Below are positions 27,801 to 30,328 of a stretch of DNA of 30,328 bases, piece by piece. Every line of letters begins with the position of its first letter. The stretch's first letter is position 1. The DNA is from Stramenopiles sp. TOSAG23-3 (lineage: Eukaryota > Sar), in contig LT642230.1 in NCBI GenBank assembly GCA_900128585.1, positions 1 through 30,328 on the forward strand, in the 5' to 3' direction. The notes under the pieces were generated by a model. That model worked only from the letters and a program-made list of their open reading frames with translations. It was not told the DNA's origin and did no database searches. The position numbers and the translations under genes are program-made.

Positions 27801-29535
27801 TGCTAGTTTCATCGAAGAATTTGACCATGCGCTGCACCACAGCAATGCCTAACTTTTTCATGCGCAATTGGTTAGCAAATAGCATTTTGAACGGGGATAT
27901 GGCCGTCGACACCATTCCTAAGGAAGCCTCCTGCTTGGGGTGAATACCGTCGCGGTAAGTGTCTATCAGCAGTAGGATGATGTCGGTGTACACAGAAGGC
28001 GATCGAGAATTTTCCATTCCGATTGCAAGCTGTAGCGGAAGTTCCTTTTTTTGCGTCAATTGGTCTGCACCGCCACATTTTTCCGTTGCTTCGGAACGTT
28101 GGTCGTACGCCTTTAGCAACAATTTAATAAGTGTAATCGGAGCAGCTTCGGATTGGCATGCCAAATGCAAGGGCAGCATTCCCTTTTCGTCCGGTTCTGT
28201 AACCTTTCTTCCCGGTTCTATGTACTCCGAACCATCTTTGTTCTTGTCGTCAGCATCCCATTTTTCTTTCTTCCCCGCATGGTATTCCTCTTCGAGTTCC
28301 AATAACTTCGAAACAACGTCGGTTTCTCGATTGCTTCTCGCAGCCCAATGGATTGGGTAGCGCCCCTCCTGGTCCTTTTTAGCAATCTCTTGTTTGAAAA
28401 ACTTTCCAATAAGCTCAATGATGTCCTTCGATGTGCAGTAACGGGCGGCGATGTGCATTGTCATGGCCTCCTGCGTGCCTTTTGACCCCTCTTTCTCCTG
28501 GTTGGCTTTGACTTTGTTTTTACTGGACGGACTTGACGGCGCGGTCGGGATCGTCTCCTCATCTCTGATCAATTGTACAATTACTTCTTTCGTTGCTTGG
28601 TTGCTTCTCAGTGCCAACTGCACGGCGGTGCAAGAGTACGCTACATTGCGCTCATCTTTTACCGTGCATCTGGCGTCGTACACATATTCACCCATCGTAT
28701 TGGACAGAATCTTGACAATCGCTATGCTTTCTTGATCTGTCGTCTCCCGGGCCGCCACACGAGAATCTACATGAACGGCCCAATGCAGGGGCATAAAATT
28801 GTTGCTGTCTGGCAACAGCCGCAACGGCGCTTTCCCCTCTTCCCCCCCGGCCTCTTCGTGACGCGTTAGGATGCGAGCCAATAGCGTAGGGTTAGCCCTG
28901 TACGCTGCGGCAACATGAAGCGGGGTCCAATTCTCCATCTTTGTCGTTTTGGTCAACAGCCTGGCGTCTTTGTCTACGGACAGAATATAGTCCACGGTAT
29001 CAATGGGGCCATTTCCGTACGCAATGTAATGCAGCACAGTCCAATCATCGTCGCCCAGTTTGTACATCTCGCTATGTTCTAGGTTACCGTCCGCGTCGCA
29101 CGCCTTAATAATTCTTTCCATTATCCGTTTGGGGGCACCGTATTTTGCTGCTAAATGGATTGCTCGGTTTTCTGTTTTCGGGTGCCGCTTTTCCAAATTG
29201 TACTTCAGGGTCCCCTGCTCCTCCCACTCATTGAACCTTTCTTCAGCGATATTCCACAGTCCAGCTTTAAGTGCCGTTTCAAGAGTTGCAATTGAAGGAT
29301 CCATCTGTTGCCATATGCATAGTTTGACTTCGTCTGACACGGATTCGATATCTGCAGTGACATCAATGGGCCGCCGGCCTGCGCCATCCTTCTCTTTGAC
29401 CCCTTGCGGGTAGCTTTTGAGCGATGCTTTCACTGCAGCAATGTCATAATGCCCTTCAGCGACAATGTAGTGGTGGCCCCCTGGAGTCGTTCCTGGCAGC
29501 CGTCTGGACGGTTGTACACGACAATTTTCGACACG
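24817..29535 (-). CDS. PKD2: Ankyrin-repeat polycystin (PKD2-type TRPP) cation channel, main part
   Basis: Residues are numbered from the first start-like codon, a GTG at 29433; the frame is open to 29535 and has no ATG until well inside. Ankyrin repeats cover about 1-480, with motifs such as RAIHLAAKYGA, WTPLHVAAAYRA, RYPIHWAARSN and MLPLHLACQSE. The channel follows: S1 about 809-827; the extracellular polycystin (TOP) domain about 858-1048, with EEFWQWANGPLAGGLY, SIRIRQVRAKPGKC, FGPGNKYIY and IDFNIFNPNIDRVVSLRLMV; S2 about 1057-1078; and a roughly 120-residue insert. After it come S3 (about 1268-1286, preceded by NPYFRSGWNLYEWV), S4 about 1324-1344, S5 about 1368-1389, a pore helix with FGDFG at 1409-1413, and S6 about 1424-1452. 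A coiled coil ends the protein. Polycystins are ciliary or surface cation channels. Upstream codons also encode ankyrin-like sequence, so the N-terminus is probably supplied by the overlapping discoidin frame. Confidence 0.92.
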   Translation of the reverse strand, partial: RVENCRVQPSRRLPGTTPGGHHYIVAEGHYDIAAVKASLKSYPQGVKEKDGAGRRPIDVTADIESVSDEVKLCIWQQMDPSIATLETALKAGLWNIAEERFNEWEEQGTLKYNLEKRHPKTENRAIHLAAKYGAPKRIMERIIKACDADGNLEHSEMYKLGDDDWTVLHYIAYGNGPIDTVDYILSVDKDARLLTKTTKMENWTPLHVAAAYRANPTLLARILTRHEEAGGEEGKAPLRLLPDSNNFMPLHWAVHVDSRVAARETTDQESIAIVKILSNTMGEYVYDARCTVKDERNVAYSCTAVQLALRSNQATKEVIVQLIRDEETIPTAPSSPSSKNKVKANQEKEGSKGTQEAMTMHIAARYCTSKDIIELIGKFFKQEIAKKDQEGRYPIHWAARSNRETDVVSKLLELEEEYHAGKKEKWDADDKNKDGSEYIEPGRKVTEPDEKGMLPLHLACQSEAAPITLIKLLLKAYDQRSEATEKCGGADQLTQKKELPLQLAIGMENSRSPSVYTDIILLLIDTYRDGIHPKQEASLGMVSTAISPFKMLFANQLRMKKLGIAVVQRMVKFFDETSNELPSGLDLSTYFVVNEDVFQKACTCFVQIFKGSETKPEKWGTGLPCTHPHLFKGSGLVNTEDLNKWKFWFVVHCAVYEGVERLKCDVGDTKYGMEKMVKVYGRACERDPDFAKFNVLDTPLRNILSQFVGQPSSDDPKLKWLHEILAHDPVDVDGRPKDGHYPKYVSPLAYAVIHGSPEAVGPLSRGGCNPVSNAFPKVEVNGVESWNISPYELANCAGANITLSEQDSARWVKAREDMRAAPAAQSYMSRKALQRLFTFRKLPLEIITIVLMVIVGALTTTGFDSQQLRFDNHITDKFIDEEFDQSDAHVRKTFFDIATVEEFWQWANGPLAGGLYPDTEKIDDVSSIVGSIRIRQVRAKPGKCKNSIGVPERALPSVGCLKDFVDGQNDIQTEPFGPGNKYIYHYDNNEMVEYKVSGDRYWNYKYRKGGYHVYLPGNNATRGIEMLKELQADEFISVKNGTRLILIDFNIFNPNIDRVVSLRLMVEFWVGGGAHSNVDTIILEWTAPDDLMGYALAAIILLAIFMLRLMYEIDEISWGNLLSIAKQVEFGDAAAIYGDTLSKRANYATLKSKGFKVGKSDKPGQPKYSWRPVRCCKSRAVAHANDTEKNFAKLRHRVKGIAAFKMSNTYGNAGVGPFRESTNATHGGRRRCNDMWAGIQTELFVLSHYFPFLGLHLVWQLTKVNKNDESVLGKTHRYHGSPFTMWYSALTRNPYFRSGWNLYEWVLVWLYLGYVYIEYYRIEVYGKEARGRVIQILDGNSDEFLALDRLGWFTTQAQDIVAIVFILVCIHLLRIMQEIPYGVGARVMAILRVLFHRDIRPFYVTLLIMIISFAVGIHFLFANEIVEYRNFSASLFNVLFASFGDFGIGIDEMMDSAEALTYVTILLLILFVSLIMMNIFIGVVGVVYEENEEVAIVEFDIVLDEYLVGVMDEDSKKWALNALAKDFQENLSRSASVDESQNSIDNKRLSSMEDRQKEMSAMLQKIVNAIES

Positions 29536-29921
29536 TTAACCCCCTTCCCAAAGTCCAGCAGTACGTGCTGTTCCCCGTTCTTCTCCGTGTGACACCCGTT
29601 CGGCCACGCCTGGTCGTCGTTCTTAGTCCCGTTCGTGATCATGGTGGGGTCCCCATCGTGGCAGCTGGAGCTTGCGGAGACGGTGGCGTCCTTTGCTATG
29701 TTCTGCGACGTGCCGTCGTAGACTTCGATCTCCTGGATATGTATGCTCTGGTTCACCGACCGTATGCGGACGTACCGTATCCCGTCAATCGTCTTGGCGT
29801 TGACGGGTGGAACGGCCTCGGCGGATTTTGTGGCGGTAGGTTCCGCGGCGGTGGGTTCCGCGGCGGTGGGTTCCGCGGCGGGCGGCTGTGCTGCAGGGAC
29901 GACAACGGCGGGCTCGGCCAT
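29430..29921 (-). CDS. Discoidin (F5/8 type C)-like N-terminal part of the polycystin gene
   Basis: ATG at 29919-29921 opens a 163-codon frame. It begins with an Ala/Pro/Glu/Thr-rich leader containing AAEPT repeats, then a galactose-binding/discoidin-like domain from about 47: YVRIRSVNQSIHIQEIEVYD, DPTMITNG, HVLLDFGKGVNVSKIVVYNR and CQERLQGAT. The domain's last strand is reached just where the frame ends (TGA at 29430-29432). The frame overlaps the ankyrin-polycystin frame by 106 bp, which itself has no ATG near its start. The simplest reading is one gene split by a one-base shift, a small intron or a sequencing error; a five-C run at 29477-29481 is a natural suspect. No signal peptide is present. 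Confidence 0.75.
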   Translation of the reverse strand: MAEPAVVVPAAQPPAAEPTAAEPTAAEPTATKSAEAVPPVNAKTIDGIRYVRIRSVNQSIHIQEIEVYDGTSQNIAKDATVSASSSCHDGDPTMITNGTKNDDQAWPNGCHTEKNGEQHVLLDFGKGVNVSKIVVYNRPDGCQERLQGATTTLSLKGIMTLLQ

Positions 29922-30328
29922 CTTTCCGTTTTTTGTTTTAAATAACTTAAAGACTGCTTACGATGATTATTGTCTAACCTATACACTATAAATCTGATAC
30001 GAAAGACAATTGGAATATATAGTTGTTAAACTGTTGGTCCGTTTTGTATGGGAATAAATAATTCCGTAATGTAATATGAAATACATATTTTTTGTTCCAT
30101 TTGATATAAATGAAAAAAGTTAGGAGGTGCGTTTTTGTTTGGTTTCATTTCACTTATAATATTTTATATAAAAATATAACCGCCATAATTTTGTTTTTAT
30201 AAATACATATATTATATACCCCTTACATACAATGAAAAAGAGAAAGATTCATTGGAATTAATTTAACCCCCTTCCTCTCTCTCTTCTCCCTTGCTTCTTA
30301 CTTCTATTATTTAATACCCCGTCGTCGT
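29922..30328. other. Polycystin gene 5' flank
   Basis: This is 407 bp of AT-rich DNA upstream of the discoidin-polycystin ATG, running to the window edge. A short GA patch (30235-30248) and a C/T-rich stretch (30268-30307) precede the second copy of the 39-nt repeat. No gene is visible. Confidence 0.6.
30290..30328 (-). repeat. 39-nt dispersed repeat, copy B (truncated by the window edge)
   Basis: This is the exact reverse complement of 17625-17663. The match stops at 30289 inward with an A/G difference; outward it is cut by the end of the window. It lies about 370 bp upstream of the polycystin ATG, a distance similar to that of copy A from the Myb ATG. Confidence 0.9.

Noticed and set aside
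24817-29433. TRPV/TRPA-type channel because of the ankyrin repeats
   Set aside because: The large S1-S2 extracellular domain with polycystin signatures and the FGDFG pore fit PKD2 instead.
1-30328. tRNA genes, CRISPR arrays, insertion sequences, bacterial operons
   Set aside because: No cloverleaf with A and B boxes, no regularly spaced direct repeats with unique spacers, and no transposase was found; the gene content is eukaryotic.

Overview
This window is nuclear DNA from a single-celled, flagellated eukaryote with a compact, intron-poor genome. The genes are long uninterrupted frames of moderate GC. The spacers are strongly AT-rich and full of simple repeats (CTT/CTTT, TAA, poly-A). All three standard stop codons end genes, so the code looks standard. 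The proteins are eukaryotic: a CFAP97-type ciliary protein, a polycystin channel, a kinesin, a three-repeat Myb, a spastin-like AAA ATPase and an HFM1/MER3 meiotic helicase. Cilia and a meiotic cycle are therefore likely. I cannot fix the lineage from sequence alone; an algal or heterotrophic protist fits.

Layout, left to right: a possible gene start cut by the left edge (1-133, -); a spastin-like AAA ATPase with an N-terminal concanavalin-A-like domain (205-2253, -); a secreted cysteine-rich protein with a hydrophobic hairpin resembling bacterial pretoxin segments (2595-5015, -); a DUF72/YecE protein ending in a PCNA-binding motif (5712-6947, -); a CFAP97-family protein (7311-8315, -); a small AIRIM/C1orf109-like protein (9783-10391, +) convergent with an N-terminal-motor kinesin (10442-13198, -); a charged coiled-coil protein (14242-15519, +) convergent with a 3R-Myb transcription factor (15667-17301, -); an orphan protein (18242-18844, -); a bacterial-variant pyrroline-5-carboxylate reductase (19860-20687, +) convergent with the HFM1/MER3 helicase (20887-24213, -); and an ankyrin-polycystin channel (24817-29535, -) whose N-terminal discoidin domain lies in an overlapping frame (29430-29921, -).

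There is no operon logic, but themes recur. Microtubules and cilia are represented by the spastin-like ATPase, CFAP97, kinesin and polycystin; genome maintenance and cell cycle by MER3, DUF72 with a PIP box, and 3R-Myb. Convergent pairs are separated by only 50-199 bp, whereas 5' flanks are 0.3-1.5 kb. Most 5' flanks carry a pyrimidine-rich tract on the sense strand, and several carry copies of a degenerate ACACAGCA-type motif. A 39-nt exact inverted repeat lies upstream of two genes.

The best candidates for something new are the discoidin-ankyrin-polycystin channel, the DUF72 protein with a PIP box, the concanavalin-fused spastin-like ATPase and the secreted pretoxin-like protein. Several long frames run upstream of the first ATG through TTG or GTG codons. 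I placed starts at the first in-frame ATG, which is also where the composition changes.
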